A DNA stretch of 7,177 nucleotides from Lentisphaeria bacterium. Its GTDB lineage: Bacteria; Verrucomicrobiota; Lentisphaeria; JABSQK01; UBA12247. The notes under the pieces are model-generated. The model saw only the letters and a list, made by a program, of their open reading frames with translations. It was not told where the DNA came from and searched no databases. The translations under genes and the position numbers were made by a program. The stretch is taken from positions 1-7,177 of the forward strand of contig DMTJ01000491.1 in assembly GCA_003477185.1 (NCBI GenBank), read 5' to 3'. Positions 1 through 5,836 of this stretch are shown here, piece after piece. Each line of letters starts with the position of its first letter. Within the stretch, counting starts at the first letter, position 1.

Positions 1-4
1 CTTC

Positions 5-1189
5 CTATACCAGCGCTGCGACTTGCTGTAGAATCTTCCCGGCACATTCACGCTTGCTGAGTGGTCCCCAGTCGGACGTAGACTGCCCGATCCAGGTAAA
101 CGTACCATCCTCGGCGTTCATCGCTTCTACCGTATTCAGGACCATGCCGTCGAGCTGTTTCCGTGCCCGTTTCGCAGTTGCCCGTTCGACGTCTGCAGTG
201 GCCTCGAGCGAAAACCCCACGCAGCACTGATCAGGGCGCTTCTGCGCCGACAGCGTCGCCGCGATATCCACGGTGGGCGTCAGGCTAAGCTGAACGCCTG
301 CACCACGCGCCATCTTGATTGCGGTGTCCGCATCGGAGATGGTGAAGTCTGCCACCGCAGCGACAAAGATTGCGATGTCCGCATCCGCGAAATGCGCTTG
401 ACCAGCAGCGAGCATCTCGGCGGCAGTTCCCACCGGATGCCGCTGGATGCCGGGGCCGCTCGGGAGATTCTCCGTCGTCACCGGGCCGGTCACAAAGTCT
501 ACCGTCGCACCTGCCGCCACAGCCTGCTCCGCGAGGAGTTTACCCATCAGGCCGCTGCTGTGGTTGGTGATGTAGCGCACCGCATCGATCGGCTCGCGGG
601 TCGGGCCGGACAAGATCAAGACTCGCTTGCCAGCGAGCACCCGGCCCTCGGTCGCTAGGACCGCTTCTACGATACTCGCGGGATCGACCATGCGGCCTGC
701 TCCCAGCACTCCGCAGGCCAGGTGTCCGTTATCCGGGCCCAGTTGCTGCCAGCCTCGTTCACGAAGCAAGGCCGCGTTCTCCTGCACGACATCCTGCTCC
801 CACATGCGCGCGTTCATCGCCGGGCAAAAGAATCGCCGGGCAGATTTTGGCAGCGAGATCGCCGAGCAGGTCACCACGTTGTCGGCGATTCCGGTCGCGA
901 TCTTCGCAATCGTGTTGGCTGTGGCCGGTGCGAGCACAAAGGCGTCTGCCCCCATCGCCGGGTACAGGTGGGGGTAATGCGCCTTTAGGTCATCCGTGCG
1001 TGCATCGCCGAACATCTCAGTCAGAACCCCTGCGCCTGAGACGGCCGCGAACGTAGTCGGCTGTACAAAAGCCTGTGCACTGGGGGTCATCGCAACGCGG
1101 ACATCGCATCCCCGCTGCCGCAGCGTACTCGAGACGTCCACCATTTTGTACGCCGCGATACCACCCGTGATTCCTAGTAGAATCTGCAT
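5..1189 (-). CDS. coaBC: Bifunctional phosphopantothenoylcysteine decarboxylase / phosphopantothenate-cysteine ligase (CoaBC, Dfp)
   Basis: This cytosolic enzyme joins cysteine to 4'-phosphopantothenate (CoaB) and decarboxylates the product to 4'-phosphopantetheine (CoaC), two successive steps of coenzyme A synthesis. Numbered from the chosen start (394 aa, normal family length), the CoaC flavoprotein half covers about residues 1-180: N-terminal GITGGIAAYK, candidate catalytic His74 before the ADAFVLAPATAN segment, the PAMNARMW motif at 123-130, and the ACG flap with Cys159 followed by GAGRM. The CoaB half follows, with SGPTREPID at 194-202, ITNHSSG including Asn209, AAVADF at 277-282, and Lys292. 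The frame stays open up to 1234, but the ATG at 1189 fits where the family begins (MQILLGITGG), has a weak GAGAAG ribosome site four bases upstream and clears the FmdB stop. It lies 13 bases after the FmdB-like gene, so the two are probably one operon. Identity is secure. Confidence 0.95.
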   Translation of the reverse strand: MQILLGITGGIAAYKMVDVSSTLRQRGCDVRVAMTPSAQAFVQPTTFAAVSGAGVLTEMFGDARTDDLKAHYPHLYPAMGADAFVLAPATANTIAKIATGIADNVVTCSAISLPKSARRFFCPAMNARMWEQDVVQENAALLRERGWQQLGPDNGHLACGVLGAGRMVDPASIVEAVLATEGRVLAGKRVLILSGPTREPIDAVRYITNHSSGLMGKLLAEQAVAAGATVDFVTGPVTTENLPSGPGIQRHPVGTAAEMLAAGQAHFADADIAIFVAAVADFTISDADTAIKMARGAGVQLSLTPTVDIAATLSAQKRPDQCCVGFSLEATADVERATAKRARKQLDGMVLNTVEAMNAEDGTFTWIGQSTSDWGPLSKRECAGKILQQVAALV

Positions 1190-1202
1190 GATTCTTCTCG
1201 GT

Positions 1203-1454
1203 TCAGCAGCAGCCGCAAGATGGCCTACAGCCACCGCCGCCGGCGCTAGGTGATGGCGGTGGTGCAGCCCCGCCCTTGACCATTAGGTTGCCGCCGCTCA
1301 ACTTGCGTCGTACGGGAGCATCGGGCGGCGTCGAGCCCAGAGGCTGCTCTGCGCGCGCGCACAACTGGCCCCAAGTCTCCAGCGATTCCATCATTCCGTG
1401 GCGCACTTCCACAACCTCGCCCGTCGCTGGGCACTCATAGTCGTATGTGGGCAT
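1203..1454 (-). CDS. FmdB-family-like small Cys-rich protein (degenerate zinc ribbon)
   Basis: An 83-aa protein beginning MPTYDYECPATG, the typical opening of the FmdB/zinc-ribbon family of putative regulators. In that family two CxxC knuckles hold a metal. Here the first knuckle keeps Cys8 but has Gly/Thr where the partner Cys would be, and the second is reduced to Cys32 in QLCARAEQ. The central LETWGQLC...TPPDAPVRRKLSGGNLMVKG resembles the long-loop subtype of the family. A Pro/Ser/Gly linker leads to a C-terminus with four cysteines (76, 80, 82, 83), which may supply replacement ligands. A strong AGGAG ribosome site (1461-1465) sits six bases before the ATG. It is the first gene of a unit with coaBC. 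The family's molecular role is unsettled, and I infer only possible metal or thiol binding. Confidence 0.8.
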   Translation of the reverse strand: MPTYDYECPATGEVVEVRHGMMESLETWGQLCARAEQPLGSTPPDAPVRRKLSGGNLMVKGGAAPPPSPSAGGGGCRPSCGCC

Positions 1455-1460
1455 CTCTAT

Positions 1461-1465
1461 CTCCT
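1461..1465 (-). promoter_or_regulatory. Ribosome binding site of the FmdB-like gene
   Basis: On the minus strand the sequence reads AGGAG, followed by ATAGAG and the ATG at 1454. This is a near-consensus Shine-Dalgarno site with six-base spacing. It fixes the start of the FmdB-like protein and is much stronger than the site before coaBC, so coaBC translation may depend partly on the upstream gene. Confidence 0.75.
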
Positions 1466-1528
1466 TGCAGGCGTTCGCTTGCGTTTTTGTTTTCTAGCAG
1501 CTTGTGGGACTTAGGGGATCGTAGCGAG

Positions 1529-1626
1529 AAATCGAGCAATCGAGCGCCAGAATTGGCCCGTTGAAGGGCGTATATGGGCCATATACAACCGAAACGGGCT
1601 AAGAGATGGTGTCGACTGCTCGATTT
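1529..1626. repeat. Nested inverted repeats around one centre (about 98 bases) in a divergent intergenic region
   Basis: Three inverted-repeat pairs share nearly the same centre (about 1577.5-1578). The outermost is 1529-1543 against 1612-1626, AAATCGAGCAATCGA, with 14 of 15 positions complementary. The middle is 1553-1562 against 1593-1602, TTGGCCCGTT, nine of ten Watson-Crick plus one G-U. The innermost is 1570-1577 against 1579-1586, GTATATGG/CCATATAC, perfect around one central G. Unpaired internal loops separate them. As RNA or single-stranded DNA this could form one long interrupted hairpin; as duplex DNA it could be a set of dyad operators. It lies between the FmdB-like and HTH genes, which diverge. 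No coding function is evident. Palindromic geometry is seen directly; any role is inferred. Confidence 0.75.
1570..1586. promoter_or_regulatory. Candidate operator: perfect 17-base dyad GTATATGG-G-CCATATAC
   Basis: Two eight-base arms are exactly complementary across a single G. The size and symmetry fit a binding site for a dimeric repressor or activator. It lies between divergent genes, one of which (start 1776) encodes a small HTH protein that could be an autoregulator, although no direct link is visible. It is also the tip of the larger nested palindrome, so it may instead be a hairpin apex. Confidence 0.4.
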
Positions 1627-1646
1627 TGCAGCAGATTCAGCTAAGC

Positions 1647-1662
1647 CCGCTAGGCCGCTAGG
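1647..1662. repeat. Two-copy tandem repeat CCGCTAGG
   Basis: The eight bases CCGCTAGG occur twice back to back without mismatch. The pair is itself flanked by GCCCG (1645-1649) and CGGGC (1674-1678), which are complementary, so it sits in the loop of a possible small stem upstream of the HTH gene. It could be a pair of regulator half-sites or simple slippage. Confidence 0.45.
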
Positions 1663-1708
1663 AACGGTACTACCGGGCGCGTAATCAGCGTATGTCGCCA
1701 CAGCCATC

Positions 1709-1736
1709 TTGTCAGTACGCGATCTTAAGCTATCGT
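1709..1736 (+). promoter_or_regulatory. Candidate sigma-70-type promoter for the HTH gene
   Basis: TTGTCA (1709-1714, five of six to the -35 consensus) is followed after 16 bases by TATCGT (1731-1736, four of six to the -10 consensus). It ends about 40 bases before the ATG at 1776. Spacing and position are reasonable but the -10 is weak, so this is only a candidate. Confidence 0.3.
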
Positions 1737-1775
1737 GTCGTAGTTTTCTCTTTAACTTTTGCTTAGGAACTAGGT

Positions 1776-2195
1776 ATGCCTTCCAGTGACCGTCCAGACT
1801 GGTACACGATTAAAGACGCCGCCGCCTATCTGGAAATCGGCGAGCCGACGCTGTATCGCTGGATGCGAGAGAAGAAAATCACCTTTCGCAAAGTAGGCGA
1901 CTCTACCCGCTTCCTCCAAGAAGATCTCGACGCCATGGTTCGCGTGTTTCCAAGCGAGCGCGATGCCCAGACCGCGTTGCATCTTTGCCCCTACTGCAAT
2001 CACGACGGAATCGTTGACGGTGGTGTGCAAAGCACCGGAAAAATCTACTTCCGTCCGAGGGAGACGAAGTTCTGGACGTTTCGAGACGGGAACGTAGAAA
2101 TGTCCGCCAAAATGTGCCCCCAATGCGGCGGCGTCTGCCTGGTTGGAGACACCCACAAGCTAAAAGCACTGCGGAAAGAGAAGAGCGAAAAATAG
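1776..2195 (+). CDS. Excisionase-type HTH (HTH_17) protein with C-terminal zinc ribbon
   Basis: A 139-aa protein. Residues 9-54 (DWYTIKDAAAYLEIGEPTLYRWMREKK..., ending TRFLQEDLDAMV) match the MerR-like winged helix seen in excisionase-family DNA-binding domains. The second half has two Cys pairs, CPYC at 71-74 and CPQC at 114-117, in a zinc-ribbon arrangement around an aromatic-rich stretch (KIYFRPRETKFWTF). The tail is Lys-rich. The family is DNA-binding, but phage excisionases normally lack such a ribbon and no integrase gene is visible, so a chromosomal regulator is more likely than a recombination factor. The ATG has AGGA (1765-1768) seven bases upstream. It diverges from the FmdB-like gene across the palindrome region, and the cyclase gene follows about 90 bases later on the same strand. 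Confidence 0.8.
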   Translation: MPSSDRPDWYTIKDAAAYLEIGEPTLYRWMREKKITFRKVGDSTRFLQEDLDAMVRVFPSERDAQTALHLCPYCNHDGIVDGGVQSTGKIYFRPRETKFWTFRDGNVEMSAKMCPQCGGVCLVGDTHKLKALRKEKSEK

Positions 2196-2270
2196 CCTAA
2201 CTGTGTTTCTCTGTCCGGCTCTGGTTGCACGCCCGGCGCGCTCCTGTAGAAATTGAGGCTTTTCAGCCGT

Positions 2271-2276
2271 CGGGGA
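2271..2276 (+). promoter_or_regulatory. Ribosome binding site deciding the TTG start of the cyclase
   Basis: CGGGGA stands eight bases before TTG at 2285. It is the only Shine-Dalgarno-like element near either candidate start, since no ATG or GTG lies in frame before the conserved N-terminus. It favours 2285 over the TTG at 2225, whose upstream region has no purine-rich site. Confidence 0.4.
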
Positions 2277-2284
2277 TTCTTACT

Positions 2285-3415
2285 TTGCCCACCATTGCCG
2301 CGACCAACATCCAAAGCAGCCGCTTCACCCTAGAGGCGGCCTACGCCGTGCATTTCCTGCGCGGCGCCTTTGACGACTATGCCTGGCTTCCGGACGAAAT
2401 GGTACCCGCACGGATCGCTGTGGTAATCGATGAGAATGTTGCGGTGGCGCACCCCGGGCTCTTCGATCGTATTCGTCGTTGGGCCGCTCGCCATGCGCCG
2501 GCACTCCAGCTCATCGACATTCGCACCATCGCTGGCGGCGAGGCAGCCAAAGCCGGATGGCCAGTGATCGAGGACCTTGGTGGCTGGATTCGGGACCACA
2601 AGCTCTGTCGCCATTCCTATCTGATCGCCATTGGGGGCGGTGCCGTGCTGGACGCCGTTGGCTTTGTCGCTGCCACCGCCCATCGCGGACTCCGCCTGGT
2701 GCGCATGCCTACCACCGTCCTGTCCATGAACGATTCCGGGGTCGGTGTGAAGAATGGCATAAATGGCTTCGGCACCAAGAATTTCTGGGGCGCCTTCAAA
2801 GTCCCGGATCTAGTCGTCTGTGACTATGATTTCCTGCCTACGCTTGATCAGCGCACCTGGGTAAGTGGCCTCGCCGAGGCATTCAAAGTGGGCATCATCA
2901 AGGACCGAGACTTCCTCGACTGGCTTTGCGACCATGTGTGCGAACTGCGCAACCGCGAAGCGGAGGCAGAGGCCCACATGATTGAGCGCACGGCTCAACT
3001 GCACATGGCCCACATCTGCGCGGGCGGCGATCCGTTCGAGCAAGGGACGAGTCGGCCTCTGGACTTTGGCCATTGGTCCGCCCACCGTCTCGAATGTCTC
3101 ACCGACTTTTCCTTACTGCACGGCGAGGCCGTGGCCATTGGCGTCGCGCTTGATCTCCGCTACGCAGCTCGAGTCAGGCTCATCGAGAAGGCGGACTGCG
3201 ATCGTGTGGTGGGTGCCTTGCGGGCCGTCGGACTGCCGACCACACACACACTGCTGCAGACCGACTTCCAGGCGGTCTGGCAGGGGCTTGACGAGTTTCG
3301 CGAGCATCTCGGCGGCGAACTCTCCATTGCCCTGCCAAATCCACTCGGTTCCGTGACCAACCTCAATGCGCTCGACCGCAGCCTCGTGGAACAGCTGGCA
3401 GCCGAGCAGCCATGA
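2285..3415 (+). CDS. 3-dehydroquinate synthase-like sugar phosphate cyclase, EboD-like
   Basis: About 376 aa from the chosen start. Dehydroquinate-synthase landmarks occur in order: GGEAAK at 84-89, the NAD-binding GGGAVLDAVGF at 117-127, MPTT at 141-144, DSGVGVKNGIN around Lys156, then likely zinc ligands Glu198 (GLAEAFK), His263 (DFGHWSAH) and His279 (LLHGEAVAIG). Classical AroB has Asn two residues before the GH of NFGH; here it is Asp260, and R-PLDFGHWSAH is one residue shorter between the conserved Arg and His. With the HSYLIAIGGG and AATAHRG signatures this points to the EboD-like branch rather than housekeeping AroB, so the substrate is uncertain. No in-frame ATG precedes the conserved N-terminus. 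TTG at 2285 follows CGGGGA (2271-2276) with eight-base spacing; TTG at 2225 is possible but lacks a ribosome site. The stop overlaps the pabBC ATG (ATGA, 3412-3415). Confidence 0.85.
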   Translation: MPTIAATNIQSSRFTLEAAYAVHFLRGAFDDYAWLPDEMVPARIAVVIDENVAVAHPGLFDRIRRWAARHAPALQLIDIRTIAGGEAAKAGWPVIEDLGGWIRDHKLCRHSYLIAIGGGAVLDAVGFVAATAHRGLRLVRMPTTVLSMNDSGVGVKNGINGFGTKNFWGAFKVPDLVVCDYDFLPTLDQRTWVSGLAEAFKVGIIKDRDFLDWLCDHVCELRNREAEAEAHMIERTAQLHMAHICAGGDPFEQGTSRPLDFGHWSAHRLECLTDFSLLHGEAVAIGVALDLRYAARVRLIEKADCDRVVGALRAVGLPTTHTLLQTDFQAVWQGLDEFREHLGGELSIALPNPLGSVTNLNALDRSLVEQLAAEQP

Positions 3416-5136
3416 ACCGCGCCCGGATTGACTTTCGGTCCGAGGGCGTCCACTTCTTCACTAAGATATCGCGACAGTTCGTCGCCCACGATCTGGCCGA
3501 CGTTCGCGCTGTCATCACCGCGGCCGAAGCCGCCGCCGCAGGCGGAGCCACCGTTGTCGGCTACATCGCCTACGACGCTGCACCAGCCTTCGACAGCGCC
3601 TTGGCCTGTCGGGAGCTCGACCTGCCGCTTGCCTGGTTCGGCGTCTGTGGCGAAACCGCTCCCATTGAACGATCCGCCGCCTCACTCTCCCCGCTCGTGC
3701 CTGCCATCAGTGCCAGCACCTATCGCCGACACATGGCCGATATCCACCAGCGGATCAAAGACGGCGAGACCTATCAGGTCAACTATTCCTTTGGCATGCA
3801 CGGCACCCTCACTGGTAGCCCCATGGCGCTGTTTCAAGATCTATGTCCCACCACACAGCTCGGCTACTTCGCCTGCATCGAAACCGAGGACTGGTCCCTA
3901 ATCTCACTGTCGCCGGAACTGTTCTTCAAGCGCGAGGGGACCACCCTGACCTGCCGCCCGATGAAGGGCACCCGGCCACGCGGACTCAGCACCTCTCAAG
4001 ATGATGCCTTGGCGCACGAACTGGCCAGTTCCGAGAAAGACCGTGCCGAGAACGTGATGATCGTCGACTTGCTCCGCAACGACCTTGGCCGTATCGCCGA
4101 CTTCGGCAGTGTCGAGCCCACGGCATTATTCGAGGTCGAGCGGCACCCCACCGTGCTGCAGATGACCTCCACCGTCAGCGCCAAGATTTCCGAGGCCACC
4201 ACGCTCTGGGACTGCCTGCAAGCATTATTTCCCTGCGGCTCCGTCACTGGTACGCCCAAAGTCCAGACGATGGGCTTGATCGATCAGCTGGAAGAAGCAC
4301 CGCGTGGCGCCTACTGCGGGGCCATCGGCTGCCTGCTGCCCGATGGGCGGTCCCTGTTCAACGTGGCCATACGCACCCTTCAGGTCGCAGCCGACGGGCG
4401 CGCGCACTATCGCGTAGGCAGCGGCGTGATTGCGGACTCCGCAACCCAGCTCGAGTATGCCGAATGCCTGCTCAAGGCGCAGATCATGCAGCGCCCACAG
4501 CCACGATTCTCCCTGCTCGAGACCATGATCAGCCTGCCCGGAGAGGGCATCTGGCTGTTGGACCGCCATCTGGCCAGACTTGCGGACTCCGCATCCTACT
4601 TTGGCTTTGCCTTGGACCTGCCCGCCCTGCGTGAACGGCTCAGGCACCGTCAGGACCAAGAGCCTACCCGCCTTCGTCTGACCTGTGATCCCCAAGGCAG
4701 GGTCGAACTCACAGCATCCGCCGTATCGACGCCTCGCTCACAGACCCTTCACTGCCTCACCGGCGAGCCTTGGAGGCTCAAGGTCGTGCCCGACTCCGTC
4801 CACAGTCAGGACCTGTTTCTGCGCCACAAAACCACACATCGCCTCGCCTACGACACCGCACGCCAGTCCGCCCCTGCGGCCGATGACGTCATCCTCGTCA
4901 ATGAGCGCGGCGAGTGCACCGAGACCTCCATTGGCAACCTGGCCGTGCTCTTGCGCGGGCAGTGGCTGACACCGCCTATCGATTGCGGCCTGCTGGCCGG
5001 GACCCTGCGCAGTGAACTGCTGGCCAGCGGAGAGCTCGTCGAGGCCCCAATCACGCCCCAAGACCTGCCCCGCAGCGATGCCCTGGCCATCCTCAACTCC
5101 GTCCGCGGCGTGATCCCAGCGATTGCCTCTGCTTGA
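3412..5136 (+). CDS. pabB: Aminodeoxychorismate synthase component I fused to aminodeoxychorismate lyase (PabB-PabC)
   Basis: A 574-aa fusion. PabB makes 4-amino-4-deoxychorismate from chorismate with an amidotransferase partner (PabA, not in this window); PabC, a PLP enzyme, releases pyruvate to give p-aminobenzoate for folate. PabB half, about 1-358: VGYIAYDAAPAFD, GETYQVNYSF at 118-127, RPMKGTRPRG with the nucleophilic Lys185, AENVMIVDLLRNDLGRI at 212-228, GSVTGTPK at 276-283, GAYCGAIG and GSGVIADS at 336-343. PabC half, about 364-574: LLDRHLARLADSASYFGF at 382-399, the PLP-Lys candidate Lys473 in HKTTHR, ERGECTETSIGNL with Glu504, and GLLAGTLRSELL. The usual DP after VADS is AT here. The start overlaps the cyclase stop by four bases, with only a weak ribosome site, which implies coupled translation. 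The last 44 bases overlap a convergent minus-strand frame. Identity is secure; PabB-type rather than TrpE-type is supported by the fused lyase. Confidence 0.93.
   Translation: MNRARIDFRSEGVHFFTKISRQFVAHDLADVRAVITAAEAAAAGGATVVGYIAYDAAPAFDSALACRELDLPLAWFGVCGETAPIERSAASLSPLVPAISASTYRRHMADIHQRIKDGETYQVNYSFGMHGTLTGSPMALFQDLCPTTQLGYFACIETEDWSLISLSPELFFKREGTTLTCRPMKGTRPRGLSTSQDDALAHELASSEKDRAENVMIVDLLRNDLGRIADFGSVEPTALFEVERHPTVLQMTSTVSAKISEATTLWDCLQALFPCGSVTGTPKVQTMGLIDQLEEAPRGAYCGAIGCLLPDGRSLFNVAIRTLQVAADGRAHYRVGSGVIADSATQLEYAECLLKAQIMQRPQPRFSLLETMISLPGEGIWLLDRHLARLADSASYFGFALDLPALRERLRHRQDQEPTRLRLTCDPQGRVELTASAVSTPRSQTLHCLTGEPWRLKVVPDSVHSQDLFLRHKTTHRLAYDTARQSAPAADDVILVNERGECTETSIGNLAVLLRGQWLTPPIDCGLLAGTLRSELLASGELVEAPITPQDLPRSDALAILNSVRGVIPAIASA
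4430..4444 (+). repeat. Perfect palindrome TTGCGGACTCCGCAA, variant of the iterated 15-mer
   Basis: Seven-base arms TTGCGGA/TCCGCAA around a central C, inside the PabB half of the fusion, read as IADSAT. It differs from the 15-mer at 5964, 6606 and 7073 at two positions (GAGTTC replaced by GACTCC). It coincides with the site where the conserved family pair DP is replaced by AT. Confidence 0.55.
4580..4594 (+). repeat. Near-copy TTGCGGACTCCGCAT of the same palindrome
   Basis: It matches the 4430-4444 copy in 14 of 15 bases, 150 bases downstream, read in the same frame as LADSAS in the PabC half. Both encode the peptide ADSA, so protein-level coincidence is possible, but the synonymous choices are also identical. 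Confidence 0.5.
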
Positions 5137-5836
5137 GTCCCAGTTGGGTTAGCTTACACCAGAAGAGACCAGCGTCGGCCCACCGACGAAAGAATGCACT
5201 GTCGCTGAGGAATATTTCTTTGGCCCGATTGAGAATCCTCCTGCGCCGGATCAAGCAGACAACCGTGCTGATTGCTCCTACTGCGCTGCATGTGATCCAG
5301 CCCTGATTGACATGCGATAGGGCGCCATATACCCCTGACAGGATAGCGAAGATGAGGGAGCAGAGGCCTACCATATCGTACATCACCATTGGCCGCAGCT
5401 CACTTTCTGCTTCCGCCGCAGCACCATGGCAAATGCGGACCGTGCCAGCATCAAGTTGCTGTTTGAGCTCCCGTCGTGTTCTAAGGGCCCGCGCGGAATT
5501 AACGTTACACTTTGGCGGGAGCGCCGAATGGTTAGCTGCCAGGCGCGTGGAGCGACGCGTACCCGTAGGTACGTGTGCGACACGCAACGCCGCAGATGGT
5601 CGTTCGCCGCCCCGCCCCGGAGGGCTGCGGCCATTTTGCTCCCTGGCTGCGTTGCTGCGGTGGAGCTTAACCGCTTGCCCCACACCATCGGTGTGCTTTG
5701 TACAAGTTGACGCTGTCGTTGTAATAAGAGGCGAAATTCCCCAAATGAGGAGAATCAAGCACGTCCAGAGTCCGCCGACCCACCAGACGACTTTGCCTTG
5801 TAGACTATACTTCGGTTCCTCTTTGCAGCCTACCAT
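5093..5836 (-). CDS. Small multi-pass membrane protein of unknown function with an apparent GC-rich insert
   Basis: I do not recognise this 247-aa protein. It has three predicted membrane segments: about 15-40 (VVWWVGGLWTCLILLIWGI), 151-173 (MYDMVGLCSLIFAILSGVY) and 180-196, the last followed by RRRR, which suggests a cytoplasmic face. Between the first and second, residues about 46-125 (bases about 5705-5460) are Arg/Ala/Pro-rich, unlike the rest, and the DNA there is GC-rich and full of hairpins, as if a noncoding element had entered without a stop in this frame. The ATG overlaps the stop of the DUF3592 fragment (ATGGTAG), so the two were probably translated together. The 3' end overlaps the end of pabBC by 44 bases in convergent orientation, and no terminator is visible between them. 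The gene may be a decayed or disrupted version. Confidence 0.5.
   Translation of the reverse strand: MVGCKEEPKYSLQGKVVWWVGGLWTCLILLIWGISPLITTTASTCTKHTDGVGQAVKLHRSNAAREQNGRSPPGRGGERPSAALRVAHVPTGTRRSTRLAANHSALPPKCNVNSARALRTRRELKQQLDAGTVRICHGAAAEAESELRPMVMYDMVGLCSLIFAILSGVYGALSHVNQGWITCSAVGAISTVVCLIRRRRILNRAKEIFLSDSAFFRRWADAGLFWCKLTQLGLKQRQSLGSRRGRS
5530..5672. mobile_element. Putative inserted GC-rich repeat element with inverted GGTTAGCT/AGCTTAACC ends
   Basis: The segment is bounded by GGTTAGCT (5530-5537) and AGCTTAACC (5664-5672), an inverted pair with one extra base. Inside are CGTACC-CGTA-GGTACG (5558-5573, perfect six-base stem), and GCAACGC (5584-5590) against GCGTTGC (5649-5655). Flanking it are TTTGGCG-GGAG-CGCCGAA (5511-5528) and CACACC-ATC-GGTGTG (5681-5695). 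On the minus strand the right end reads GTTAAGC, which fits the integron core site GTTRRRY, but the left end does not fit well, so a cassette remnant is only one option beside a dispersed palindromic repeat. It interrupts a membrane protein frame and differs in composition. No transposase or integrase is present. True borders could lie outside these coordinates. Confidence 0.35.

Noticed and set aside
1529..1626. Rho-independent terminator at the palindrome
   Set aside because: The stems are interrupted, no T-run follows on either strand, and no gene ends there because both neighbours start facing away.
1435..1707. Minus-strand open frame of 90 codons upstream of and overlapping the FmdB-like gene
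   Set aside because: It runs through the nested palindrome, has no recognisable domain or ribosome site, and overlaps the true FmdB start in another frame.
4225..4695. Long minus-strand open frame opposite pabBC
   Set aside because: It is antisense to strongly conserved PabB/PabC motifs; its composition is what a GC-rich antisense frame gives, with no domain.
5383..5688. Alternative minus-strand frame of 101 codons through the GC-rich segment
   Set aside because: No domain, no membrane segment and it is nested in the longer frame; probably a by-product of the stop-poor repeat DNA.
5511..5695. Complete integron attC site
   Set aside because: Only one end fits GTTRRRY, the possible partners give spans shorter than usual attC sites or wrong core order, and no integrase is present.
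5452..5709. CAAGTTG at 5452-5458 and 5703-5709 as a target-site duplication of an insertion
   Set aside because: Removing the intervening unit would shift the reading frame and create an immediate stop, and a seven-base match over 250 bases is weak evidence.
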